From: Clostridium carboxidivorans P7
GTDB lineage: Bacteria > Bacillota > Clostridia > Clostridiales > Clostridiaceae
DNA length: 64,000 nucleotides
Assembly: GCF_001038625.1 (NCBI RefSeq)
Contig: NZ_CP011803.1
Location: forward strand, 5,022,001 to 5,086,000
Direction: 5' to 3'
The notes beneath the pieces were generated by a model, which made no database searches, was not told where the DNA came from, and saw nothing but the letters and a program-made list of their open reading frames with translations. Positions 47,320 to 59,628 of the stretch are shown piece after piece. Every line of letters begins with the position of its first letter. Within the stretch, counting starts at the first letter, position 1. A program made the translations under genes and the position numbers.

Positions 47320-48621
47320 ATGGATTGGAAAAAACTATATAAAAGTAAATTAGTAAGTGCAAAAGAAGCAGTTTCTAATATAAAGTCTAATAGTAGAGTT
47401 GTTGTAAGCATTGCAGTTGCAGAACCTACAGAGCTTATAGATGCGTTGGTAGCAAATAAAGAAAATTATGAAAATGTGGAAGTAGTGCATATGGTAGATA
47501 TGGGAAAGAGCGAATATGCACAAGAAGGAATGGAAAAGTATTTTAAATATAATTCCATATTTGTGGGTGCTAGTACCAAGGATGCTGTTAATTCTGGAAG
47601 ATCAGATTTTACTCCATGTTGTTTTTATGAATTACCTAGATTATTTGAAGAGGGATATTTACCTGTAGATGTGGTATTAATTCAAGTAAGTAAGCCTGAT
47701 AAACATGGCTATTGTAGTTTTGGAGTATCTAATGATTATACTAAGCCAGCAGCAGACTGTGCTAAAATGGTAATTGCAGAGGTAAATGAAAATATGCCTA
47801 GAGTTTTAGGAGATTCATTTATACATATATCAGATATTGATTATATAGTAGAAACTTCACATCCTATAATGGAGTTAAAACAACCTAAGATAGGAAAGAT
47901 TGAAGAAGCTATAGGGGAATATTGTGCTTCATTGATTGAGGATGGTTCTACACTTCAGCTTGGCATAGGTGCTATTCCAGACGCAGTATTGTTATTTTTA
48001 AAAGATAAAAAGGATTTAGGTATACATTCAGAAATGATATCTGATGGTGTAGTTGACTTGGTAGAATCAGGTGTAATTAACAATAAGGAAAAAACTTTGA
48101 ATCCAGGAAAAATAGTGGTAACCTTCTTTATGGGTACAAAAAAGCTGTATGATTTTATAGATGATAATCCTATGGTAGAGTCTTACCCTGTAAGTTATGT
48201 AAATGATCCTACAGTTATTATGAAAAACTCTAAAATGATTTCAATAAATTCCTGTGTTGAGGTGGATTTAATGGGACAAGTATGTTCTGAAAGCATAGGA
48301 ATGAACCAGATAAGTGGAATTGGAGGACAGGTTGATTTTATAAGAGGAGCTAATATGTGCAAGGATGGAAAAGCTATTATTGCTATACCATCCACTGCTG
48401 CTAAAGGAAAAGTTTCTAGAATAGTTCCTTTAATAGAAAAAGGTACACCTATTACAACTTCCAGAACAGATGTAGATTACATTATTACAGAATATGGTAT
48501 TGCTAGACTTAAGAGTAAATCTTTAAAAGAAAGAGCTAGGGCTTTGATAAACATTGCTCATCCAGACTTTAGAGCATGGCTTATAGATGAATATGAAAAA
48601 AGGTTTAAAACTAAATTTTAA
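47320..48621 (+). CDS. Acyl-CoA:acid CoA-transferase (Cat2-like, 4-hydroxybutyrate/acetate type)
   Basis: A 433-residue cytoplasmic CoA-transferase of family I. Its sequence strongly recalls C. kluyveri Cat2 (VSVSNDYTKPAA, FGVSNDYTKPAADCAK, SFIHISDIDYIVE, LQLGIGAIPDAVL). The catalytic Glu lies in GIHSEMISDG. C-terminal motifs are VDFIRGAN, AIIAIPSTA and VDYIITEYG. It moves CoA between acetyl-CoA and a C4 acid; the preferred acid cannot be told. ATG 47320 is used because AGAAAGG lies 9 nt upstream; ATG 47311 abuts it. No 4-hydroxybutyrate dehydrogenase or dehydratase gene is beside it, so the gene is isolated. A terminator follows. Confidence 0.88.
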   Translation: MDWKKLYKSKLVSAKEAVSNIKSNSRVVVSIAVAEPTELIDALVANKENYENVEVVHMVDMGKSEYAQEGMEKYFKYNSIFVGASTKDAVNSGRSDFTPCCFYELPRLFEEGYLPVDVVLIQVSKPDKHGYCSFGVSNDYTKPAADCAKMVIAEVNENMPRVLGDSFIHISDIDYIVETSHPIMELKQPKIGKIEEAIGEYCASLIEDGSTLQLGIGAIPDAVLLFLKDKKDLGIHSEMISDGVVDLVESGVINNKEKTLNPGKIVVTFFMGTKKLYDFIDDNPMVESYPVSYVNDPTVIMKNSKMISINSCVEVDLMGQVCSESIGMNQISGIGGQVDFIRGANMCKDGKAIIAIPSTAAKGKVSRIVPLIEKGTPITTSRTDVDYIITEYGIARLKSKSLKERARALINIAHPDFRAWLIDEYEKRFKTKF

Positions 48622-48655
48622 GTATAATGTGGCATAATATTAAAGTGGGGTAGTA

Positions 48656-48690
48656 AAATAAGCGTGACCAAAAGTCACGCTTATTTCATT
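48656..48690 (+). terminator. Rho-independent terminator
   Basis: AAATAAGCGTGAC pairs perfectly with GTCACGCTTATTT around a short loop. Confidence 0.85.
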
Positions 48691-49027
48691 TTTAAAATTT
48701 ATTTTAAATCATTGTAATTGGCTTTATATGGACACAATGTAGATATTAACTGCCTTGTAAACTTCAAATTTAAATGTTATAATTTATGATAAATTGTGAA
48801 TTATTTATCCAATATTAATGTTCATTGTGTCTATGTGTAGAAAGTTAAAAAACTGTTGACAATGGATTAATAATTTCAATTAGAGTTTTACATTTAATAT
48901 ACATTCATAAATTATGTAAGTAAAATTAATATTTAATTCAACCAAAATTTGTTCCATTAGAATTAATTATAAGAATAGGAGGATTATTGAATAAGTCCTT
49001 ATATGGATAATTGTTCAGTGAAAAATT
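48691..49027. other. Intergenic region upstream of folE
   Basis: About 340 bp, AT-rich. It contains a strong AGGAGG at 48976-48981, but this precedes only a seven-codon ORF (TTG 48987 to TAA 49008-49010). folE itself has a weak SD 40 bp further on. No riboswitch was recognised. Confidence 0.45.
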
Positions 49028-49585
49028 ATGATAGATGAAAATAAAATTAAAACTGCAGTTAGAATGATTATTGAAGCAATAGGTGAAAATCCAGATAGAG
49101 AAGGGTTGCAGGAAACTCCTGATAGAATTGCAAGAATGTATTCTGAAATATTTGCAGGTTTGGAGCAAAGTCCTGAGAAGCATTTAAAGAAAATTTTTAC
49201 TGTAAAAAGTAATGACATAGTATTGGAAAAAGATATACAGTTTTATTCTATGTGTGAGCATCATTTGGTTCCTTTTTATGGTAAAGCACATATAGCGTAT
49301 ATACCTGATGGAAAAGTTACAGGATTAAGTAAGTTGGCAAGAACTGTAGAGGTATTTGCAAAAAGACCTCAACTTCAAGAAAGGTTAACTGGGCAGGTTG
49401 CTGATGCTATTATGGAGTATTTAAATGCTAAGGGAGTTATGGTAGTAGTAGAAGCAGAGCATATGTGTATGACAATGAGAGGTGTAAAAAAACCTGGAAG
49501 TAGAACTGTAACAGTAGTTACTAGAGGAGAGTTCCACGAGAATCATTCTCTAAAAGATGAAGTGTATAAAATGATTAACCTTTAA
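49028..49585 (+). CDS. folE: GTP cyclohydrolase I
   Basis: A 185-residue enzyme that converts GTP to 7,8-dihydroneopterin triphosphate, the first step of folate synthesis. Zinc and catalytic marks: MCEHHLVPFYGKAHIAYIP, GLSKLARTVEVFAKRPQLQERLT, and VVVEAEHMCMTMRGV with the last Cys ligand. N-terminal REGLQETPDRIARMYSEIF is typical. ATG 49028 is well supported by homology but has only a weak SD; a perfect AGGAGG sits 46 bp upstream. The HD-domain gene starts 34 bp downstream in the same direction, then folB-folK after repeat R12. Confidence 0.96.
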   Translation: MIDENKIKTAVRMIIEAIGENPDREGLQETPDRIARMYSEIFAGLEQSPEKHLKKIFTVKSNDIVLEKDIQFYSMCEHHLVPFYGKAHIAYIPDGKVTGLSKLARTVEVFAKRPQLQERLTGQVADAIMEYLNAKGVMVVVEAEHMCMTMRGVKKPGSRTVTVVTRGEFHENHSLKDEVYKMINL

Positions 49586-49618
49586 AATAGGTTAATTAGT
49601 AGCAAGGAGTTGCAGCTA

Positions 49619-50098
49619 TTGGATAAAATTAATTCTATTTTAAGTAATGAAAAGTTTAATGAATATGTTAAGAAAAATAAAAGATGCGAAAAAGATAGAA
49701 AATTTTGTAAACACAATCTACAACACTTTCTAGATGTAGCAAGAGTAGCATATATATTAGTGTTAGAAAATAGAATAAATATTAGTAAAGATATTGTGTA
49801 CGGCACGGCCCTTCTTCATGATATAGGAAGATGGGTTGAATATAAGGAAAATGTGCATCATGAAGTTGCTAGTAGTAAATTAGCAAAGGAAATATTAATA
49901 GAATCTGGATATGAAGTTGAAGAGATGGAGATAATTTTAAATACAATTTTAAGTCATAGGGAAGAAAGCAATGAAAAGAACAGCTTTGCTAATATATTTT
50001 ATTTAAGTGATAAACTTTCAAGAAACTGTTTTTGTTGTAAGGCTGTAGATGAATGTAAATGGTCTGATGAAAAGAAAAACTATACTATAAATTATTAA
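49619..50098 (+). CDS. HD-domain phosphohydrolase
   Basis: A 159-residue protein of the HD superfamily. Metal-ligand positions: HNLQHFLDVARVAYIL (first His), LLHDIGRWVEYKE (HD pair) and, later, a late Asp in YLSDKLSRNC. It ends with three Cys (NCFCCKAVDEC). Location between folE and folB-folK suggests it could act in pterin or nucleotide dephosphorylation, but this is inference only. TTG 49619 has AAGGAG 9 nt upstream; an in-frame TTG 49610 overlaps the SD. Confidence 0.75.
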   Translation: MDKINSILSNEKFNEYVKKNKRCEKDRKFCKHNLQHFLDVARVAYILVLENRINISKDIVYGTALLHDIGRWVEYKENVHHEVASSKLAKEILIESGYEVEEMEIILNTILSHREESNEKNSFANIFYLSDKLSRNCFCCKAVDECKWSDEKKNYTINY

Positions 50099-50124
50099 GG
50101 TTATAGTATAGTGAACTTTAGTAT

Positions 50125-50418
50125 AATAAGCATAATGCGACACAACTTTTTCAGAGGACAGAGGACAATTGACAGAGGACAGTGAAGGATGATTTTTCTC
50201 CACTTTGCTACGAAAAATCCTTAATTAAATTTTTGAGAGCTCGTTTCACTAAAGTGAAACATTGCTGACTTATATAGATTAGAAGCTTGTTTTGCCTTAG
50301 CATAACAAGCTTTAAAATAAATTAGTTTTCTGACGTAAGGAAGAAAACTTACCTTCACTGTCCTCTGTCCTTTGTCAATTGTCCTCTAAAAGATGCTTCG
50401 CATTTTTTTAAAATTCTG
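50125..50418 (+). repeat. Dispersed heptamer-ended hairpin element, copy R12
   Basis: Full-length copy filling the 50099-50456 gap. Hairpin 2 is the GTTTCACT/AGTGAAAC form. Hairpin 3 is AAGCTTGTTTTGC/GCATAACAAGCTT. Heptamers flank both ends. The outer right arm is GATGCTTCGCATTTTTTT. It separates the HD gene from folB-folK. Confidence 0.9.
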
Positions 50419-50456
50419 AATAACTAATATATCTAGAATGAGGAGGAAAAAATGAA

Positions 50457-51281
50457 ATGGATAAGATGTATATAGAGAACTTGCAAGTTTATGGATTTCA
50501 TGGCGTGAACCAGCAAGAAAAAGATATGGGACAAAGATTTATTGTATCTGCAGAACTTTTTTTAGATTTAAAAGAAGCTGGAGATAGTGATAATTTAAAT
50601 AAAACAGTAAATTATGCAGAATTGTGTTTTGAAATAGAGGAACAATTTACAAAACAAAAATATGATTTGATTGAAAGTGCAGCTGAAAAGCTTGCGGAAT
50701 TTATTTTATTAAAATATGAAATGGTTCAAAGAATAAAATTAAAAATAAAAAAGCCATGGGCACCTATAGGTAAACCAGTAGAGTATGTAGCTGTAGAAGT
50801 TGATAGAAAGTGGCATAAAGCATATATTGCAATAGGATCTAATATGGGTAACAAAGAAAAAAATTTACTTTCAGCTATAGAACTAATAAATAAATCAACT
50901 GTTACGAAAGTTGTAAATGTATCTAAATTTTATGAAACAGAACCTGTAGGTTATGTAGATCAGGATAATTTTTTAAATGGTGCAATAGAGGTAAAGACAC
51001 TTTTATCTCCTAAAGGGTTGATGAAATTTTTGTTGGAAAAAGAGAAAGAATTAAAGCGTGAAAGAATTATTAAATGGGGACCTAGAACAATAGACTTGGA
51101 TATTTTGCTATATGATAATTTAGTGACTTGTGAACAAGATATTATAATTCCGCATCCAAGAATGGAGGATAGGATGTTTGTTCTAAAACCATTAGCTGAT
51201 ATAGCACCATATATTGTACATCCTTTATTAAATAAAAGAATTGTGGATTTGATGAATAAGTTTATAGTGGAAAAAGCATAA
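50457..51281 (+). CDS. folBK: Bifunctional dihydroneopterin aldolase / HPPK (FolB-FolK fusion)
   Basis: A 274-residue fusion. FolB part (about 1-117): MYIENLQVYGFHGVNQQEKDMGQ, TVNYAELCFEIEEQF with active-site residues, and KKPWAPIGKPVEYVAVEV. FolK part (about 120-274): AYIAIGSNMGNKEKNL, FYETEPVGYVDQDNFLNGAIEV and the HPPK signature WGPRTIDLDILLYD, then IPHPRMEDRMFVLKPL. It makes 6-hydroxymethyl-dihydropterin and its diphosphate in one chain. folP, which often accompanies these genes, is not in this stretch. ATG 50457 follows AGGAGG. It is downstream of R12 and upstream of rRNA operon 2. Confidence 0.95.
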   Translation: MDKMYIENLQVYGFHGVNQQEKDMGQRFIVSAELFLDLKEAGDSDNLNKTVNYAELCFEIEEQFTKQKYDLIESAAEKLAEFILLKYEMVQRIKLKIKKPWAPIGKPVEYVAVEVDRKWHKAYIAIGSNMGNKEKNLLSAIELINKSTVTKVVNVSKFYETEPVGYVDQDNFLNGAIEVKTLLSPKGLMKFLLEKEKELKRERIIKWGPRTIDLDILLYDNLVTCEQDIIIPHPRMEDRMFVLKPLADIAPYIVHPLLNKRIVDLMNKFIVEKA

Positions 51282-51588
51282 TAAAAATAAACTTGTTTGT
51301 GCTAAACAATATATTTAAGCGTAAACTTATCCTAGAGTATCTCTATAAGAAATATAAAGTAAAGTATCAAAAATTATATCTATTTATAGAATAATATCAA
51401 AAAATTAGAGAAAACTAAATATACTAGTATAAATTTAAGTGGTATCATAATACATGTTGTTGAGCTGAGCAGTGATTTGCTTAATGAATTTTCAACATGA
51501 ATTCATTGACAAAACACGAAATGATGCGATACAATTTACAAGCTGTGTGATGCAGCAAGCTTAACAAAAAAGAATTTGAAAAAAGTTC
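51282..51588. other. Intergenic region upstream of rRNA operon 2
   Basis: AT-rich, no ORF. It holds a box (AAACTTATCCTAGAGTATC, near 51324) like that upstream of operon 1. No terminator for folB-folK is obvious. Confidence 0.45.
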
Positions 51589-51617
51589 TTGACAAGGTTA
51601 AGCAAACATGATAAGAT
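51589..51617 (+). promoter_or_regulatory. Promoter of rRNA operon 2
   Basis: TTGACA at 51589-51594, 17-bp spacer, TAAGAT at 51612-51617. The leader from GATCCTTGAAAATTAAACAG (51642) is the same as in operon 1. Confidence 0.8.
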
Positions 51618-51755
51618 GTAAAAGTCGCTGAGATGCGACAAGATCCTTGAAAATTAAACAGAGTGAAAGTAAGATATAAATCTTATTTTAAATAAGCCAG
51701 TATTAGTTAAACTAACAAGTTTAACGTCAATAATTTGAGTACAGATTAAACTTTT

Positions 51756-53274
<1,519 letters not shown>

Positions 53275-53489
53275 TCGACAAAGTAGGTAATTCTACTTTG
53301 AAGGTTTATTTAATAGCTCTGTTTAATTTTGAAGAATCTAATTCTTCAAATTGTTCTTTGAAAATTGCACAGTGAATATAACTTTTAAATTAAAAGTAAA
53401 GCTAAAGGTAAAACTACTTATTATATAAGTAAAAAAACCTTTGTAGATTTTAACTAAGAAAATTGTTGAAAGACAATTTTCACATGAAT

Positions 53490-56387
<2,898 letters not shown>

Positions 56388-56446
56388 AATAAATTCACTG
56401 TGCAATTTTGAAAGAACAAAATCTTTCAAAAAACTAAATAAAAATA

Positions 56447-56563
56447 TCTGGTGATAATGACATAAAGGTAACACCCGTTCCCATTCCGAACACGATGGTT
56501 AAGCTTTATAGTGCCGATGGTACTGCAGGGGAGGCTCTGTGGAAGAGTAGGTCGTTGCCAGGT
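56447..56563 (+). rRNA. 5S ribosomal RNA (copy 2)
   Basis: Same sequence as copy 1 through TCTGGTGATAATGAC... GTCGTTGCCAGGT. About 117 nt. Confidence 0.95.
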
Positions 56564-56570
56564 AATGCGT

Positions 56571-56645
<75 letters not shown>

Positions 56646-56663
56646 ATTTTATATGAATGATCA

Positions 56664-56690
56664 AAGACTATAAATATATAGTCTTTTTTT
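56664..56690 (+). terminator. Terminator of rRNA operon 2
   Basis: AAGACTATA pairs with TATAGTCTT, followed by a T-run. Confidence 0.8.
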
Positions 56691-56980
56691 ATGTTTAAAA
56701 TAAATACTCAGTTTTATAGTTTGAAAATTATGCGACACAAGCGAATGTAAGCGAAGTAACTTTCAACTGTATTCTGACTGATATATGCTGTGAAAGAAAG
56801 TTCACTTCATTAAGAAGTTCTAATGCTTGAGATATTGAAAAAGAATTGTTTTTTGAACTAAATATATTAGTACAATAGCATAGTTAGCATTAATTTTTCA
56901 GCGTTATAAGTTATTGTTATAAATATACTTTTTGCTTACTAAAAGTATCTATAACAATGCAATTAGATGCGTATATTTGA
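56691..56980. other. Intergenic region downstream of tRNA-Asn
   Basis: No ORF. It contains ATGCGACACAAG at 56727-56738, which matches the outer left arm of the dispersed element, but no heptamers follow. A matching right arm (CTTACGTCGCAAT) occurs at 57241-57253 beyond the long inverted repeat. Confidence 0.5.
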
Positions 56981-57240
56981 AGTTACTAGTTTGAATTTTA
57001 ACTTTTATGCAGTTATATATGATAAGGGTGTCATCACATTAGCTAAATTGTTTTAGCATTATTCTTAGCTCAAAATTTTTGAAAGCCTTAGAACTTTAGT
57101 CCTGTTTGAGGGAACCGAGTTTGACAAAGTTCTTAGGCTTTCAAAAATTTCGAGCTTTAGAATAATTAAAACATTTAGCCGTGATGACACCCTTATCATA
57201 TATCATGGAATAAAAGTTAAAATCCAAACTTCTACTGCAA
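56981..57240. repeat. Long imperfect inverted repeat (MITE-like or structured RNA)
   Basis: Two arms of about 110-120 bp face each other. Matched blocks include TTTTAACTTTTAT, ATATATGATAAGGGTGTCAT with its complement ATGACACCCTTATCATATAT, and AAAATTTTTGAAAGCCT with AGGCTTTCAAAAATTT. The apex holds CAAACTCGGTTCCCTCAAAC (minus strand), itself able to fold. No ORF lies within. It is either a MITE-type element or a long structured RNA. Confidence 0.7.
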
Positions 57241-57310
57241 CTTACGTCGCAATGTGCTTGTTTTGTAAAGATATATTACTTTCTAGTAACGGATTTAAAG
57301 TTGTTTAATT

Positions 57311-58177
57311 TTATTGCTTAGCTATTTTTTTACCATCACTTAATAGAACTATACTTCCATCTACATCAGTTCTATAAATTTGTGCTTTCCTATTTTTAAG
57401 TTGTGTTAATGTTTGGCTATGTGGGTGACCATATTTATTATTTTTACCACAGCTTATTACTGCTATTTTAGGGTTAACCTTATCTAAAAATTCCTTAGAT
57501 GATGAGGATGTACTTCCATGATGCCCAACTTTTAGTACATCAGCAGATAGATCAAAGTTTTTAGATAACATTTCCGTTTCACTAATTTTTTCAGCATCAC
57601 CAGTAAATAAGAATTTTGATTCACCATAAGTTATTTTAAGGACTATTGAATAATTATTAGTATCTTTATATTTATCGTTGTTTGGAGCTAACATTTGGCA
57701 AGTTACATTTTTGCCTAAGTCTAAGTCCATGCCGGCTTTACCTGCGTTTATTTTAAGATTTTTACTTTTTAGCGCAGTTACCATATTCTCAAAGGTTCTA
57801 GTATTTGTCAATTTTTTTGGGGCATAGAATTCACCTATATCATATTTTTTTATTACGGAGCTCATACCGCCTATGTGGTCTTCATCAGGGTGCGTTGCAA
57901 TAACATAATCTATTTTTTTTATGTTTTGCTTGCTTAAGTAGCTCATAAGTTTATCTATACTTTCATTTGGACCTGCATCTATGAGAAGATTCTTACCATT
58001 AACTTGAATTAATTCACTATCTCCTTGTCCTACATCAATATAGTTTACTTTTATAACATTTTGATTGTTTTTAATGGGATTATTTGATGCATTTTTTGTA
58101 GTACTACATGCTGAAAAAGTAAATATAACTACAAATAATGAAATAATAATCTTAAAAAACTTTTTCTGAAATTGCAT
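57311..58177 (-). CDS. MBL-fold hydrolase, ComEC C-terminal-like, predicted lipoprotein
   Basis: A 288-residue protein with signal peptide and lipobox (FTFSACS, Cys about 24), so it should be lipid-anchored outside the cell. The metallo-beta-lactamase fold is clear: VNYIDVGQGDSELIQV, LLIDAGPN, the metal motif THPDEDHIGGM, FLFTGDAE and VLKVGHHGSTSSS. This is the layout of stand-alone proteins related to the ComEC/Rec2 nuclease domain. The substrate could be DNA or a phosphodiester; not proven. TTACCTCC on the plus strand gives an AGGAGGTAA SD for the ATG at 58175-58177. Confidence 0.88.
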   Translation of the reverse strand: MQFQKKFFKIIISLFVVIFTFSACSTTKNASNNPIKNNQNVIKVNYIDVGQGDSELIQVNGKNLLIDAGPNESIDKLMSYLSKQNIKKIDYVIATHPDEDHIGGMSSVIKKYDIGEFYAPKKLTNTRTFENMVTALKSKNLKINAGKAGMDLDLGKNVTCQMLAPNNDKYKDTNNYSIVLKITYGESKFLFTGDAEKISETEMLSKNFDLSADVLKVGHHGSTSSSSKEFLDKVNPKIAVISCGKNNKYGHPHSQTLTQLKNRKAQIYRTDVDGSIVLLSDGKKIAKQ

Positions 58178-58367
58178 TTTTTTACCTCCTAAATAGTAGT
58201 TTAAATATTAATACAAACATAAGTTTAGCATTTTTTATTAATAAGTGAAAGTAAATTTTAAGTGTATACAATAAATGTAAATTTTTTGTTAGTTTTTCAT
58301 TACTAGACTGCGTTTTAATGATATAATAACATAGGGATTTATTTTATCAAGTGAGTCTTAGAAGAAC

Positions 58368-58442
58368 TTATCCAGGGGCGTGTCAGCCGTTATCTCCCAC
58401 CTTAAGAAGATGGGAGTATTACGGATGGTAGCCATCGGATAA
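58368..58442 (+). ncRNA. Candidate structured RNA in the leader of plsC
   Basis: The outer stem TTATCC (58368-58373) pairs with GGATAA (58437-58442). The inner stem CCGTTATCTCCCA pairs with TGGGAGTATTACGG around a loop of 11 bases, and a third small hairpin is GATGG-TAG-CCATC. The GC-rich compact fold stands out in AT-rich sequence. It resembles the 3' scaffold region of IS200/IS605-type elements or an orphan leader RNA; I cannot assign a class. No terminator lies inside it. Confidence 0.5.
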
Positions 58443-58477
58443 ATATTTATTATATGAAAAGGAGAGAAATTAAAATA

Positions 58478-59191
58478 ATGAAAACTATTTTATTTTATTT
58501 AGATTTTTTTATCTATATGTTCATGGCAGTTTTTAAAAAAAATAAAGTAGAAGCATTAAGAAAGAAAGGAAAATTCCAAGAGGCTGAAAGTAAGATAGAT
58601 GAATATGTCAAGGAATGGGCTTCACATGTATTAAATAAGGTTGGTGCAAAGATAGATGTAGAAGGAAAAGAAAATATTAAGAAAGAAACTTGTGTCTATG
58701 TAGTAAATCATCAAGGCTTTTTGGACATACCTGTTTTAATTTCGGCTTTAGATGAGTCAGTTGGTTTTATAGCTAAAAAAGAAATATTAAAATTTAAAAT
58801 GATGGGTTATTGGATGAAGGAAATTCATTGTATATTTATGGACAGAAATAATATAAGAGAATCTATGAAAGCCATAAATGAAGGTATTGATAACTTGAAG
58901 AATGGGTACAGTATGGTTATTTTTCCTGAAGGTACAAGAAGCAAAGGACCTAAAGTTGGAGAATTTAAAAAAGGAAGTATGAAACTAGCTTTAAAAGCTA
59001 AAGTTCCCATAATTCCTGTAGCAATAAATGGAACATACAAACTTCGTGAAGGGAATAGTAGGAGTGCTATAAAGTCTGGAAGTGTAACAGTTACTATATG
59101 TGAGCCTATATATACAGAACATTTGTCTAAGGAAGAGCAGACCAATCTTGCTGATAAGATAAAATCTATAATAGAGAATAATATCAAGTAA
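58478..59191 (+). CDS. plsC: 1-acyl-sn-glycerol-3-phosphate acyltransferase
   Basis: A 237-residue membrane-associated acyltransferase that adds the second acyl chain in phosphatidic acid synthesis. N-terminal hydrophobic segment ILFYLDFFIYMFMAVF. Motif I is NHQGFLD (H-x4-D), motif II is IFMDRNNIRES, motif III FPEGTRSKG and motif IV VPIIPVAINGT. ATG 58478 is placed 13 nt after AAGGAGA, slightly far; the in-frame ATG 58454 and ATT 58469 are alternatives. The structured leader at 58368-58442 precedes it by 35 bp. A terminator follows. Confidence 0.9.
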   Translation: MKTILFYLDFFIYMFMAVFKKNKVEALRKKGKFQEAESKIDEYVKEWASHVLNKVGAKIDVEGKENIKKETCVYVVNHQGFLDIPVLISALDESVGFIAKKEILKFKMMGYWMKEIHCIFMDRNNIRESMKAINEGIDNLKNGYSMVIFPEGTRSKGPKVGEFKKGSMKLALKAKVPIIPVAINGTYKLREGNSRSAIKSGSVTVTICEPIYTEHLSKEEQTNLADKIKSIIENNIK

Positions 59192-59225
59192 AATTTTATT
59201 GATTGATGTATATAAATAAAGTATT

Positions 59226-59269
59226 AGGAACTTAGTTTTGTATCACTATAAACTAAGTTCTTTTTTTTA
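59226..59269 (+). terminator. Rho-independent terminator after plsC
   Basis: GAACTTAGTTT pairs with AAACTAAGTTC, followed by eight T. Confidence 0.88.
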
Positions 59270-59408
59270 TGTTAATCTTCATTAGCTAAAAGAATGTGGT
59301 ATTTTTGATAATAGTCCAATCATACACGTAAAAAGTCCTATTTATGAATTAAAACGGCTAAAATGAAGAAAAAGTTAATTAAAATTACAAAAATACGAAA
59401 AATTTTAT

Positions 59409-59437
59409 TTGATAATTCAAAATATAAATGATACAAT
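59409..59437 (+). promoter_or_regulatory. Candidate promoter for Re-citrate synthase
   Basis: TTGATA at 59409-59414, 17-bp spacer, TACAAT at 59432-59437. This would give a leader of about 185 nt with a small TGCG-AAAA-CGCA palindrome (59557-59568). The remainder of the 59270-59628 gap is AT-rich with no ORF. Confidence 0.6.
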
Positions 59438-59628
59438 GTAAGCATAAATATACTTGAAATATAGATTATATAAGAAAATTATTAATAAATATTCACTGAA
59501 ACTGTATAAAAATTGATTTAGCAAGAAATGGAATAAAATTCGTATTTGCAATTAAGTGCGAAAACGCATTCAAAAATTAGTTAAAAACCAACAATCCAAT
59601 ATTTTAATAAGTAATTAGGGAGGGCAAA

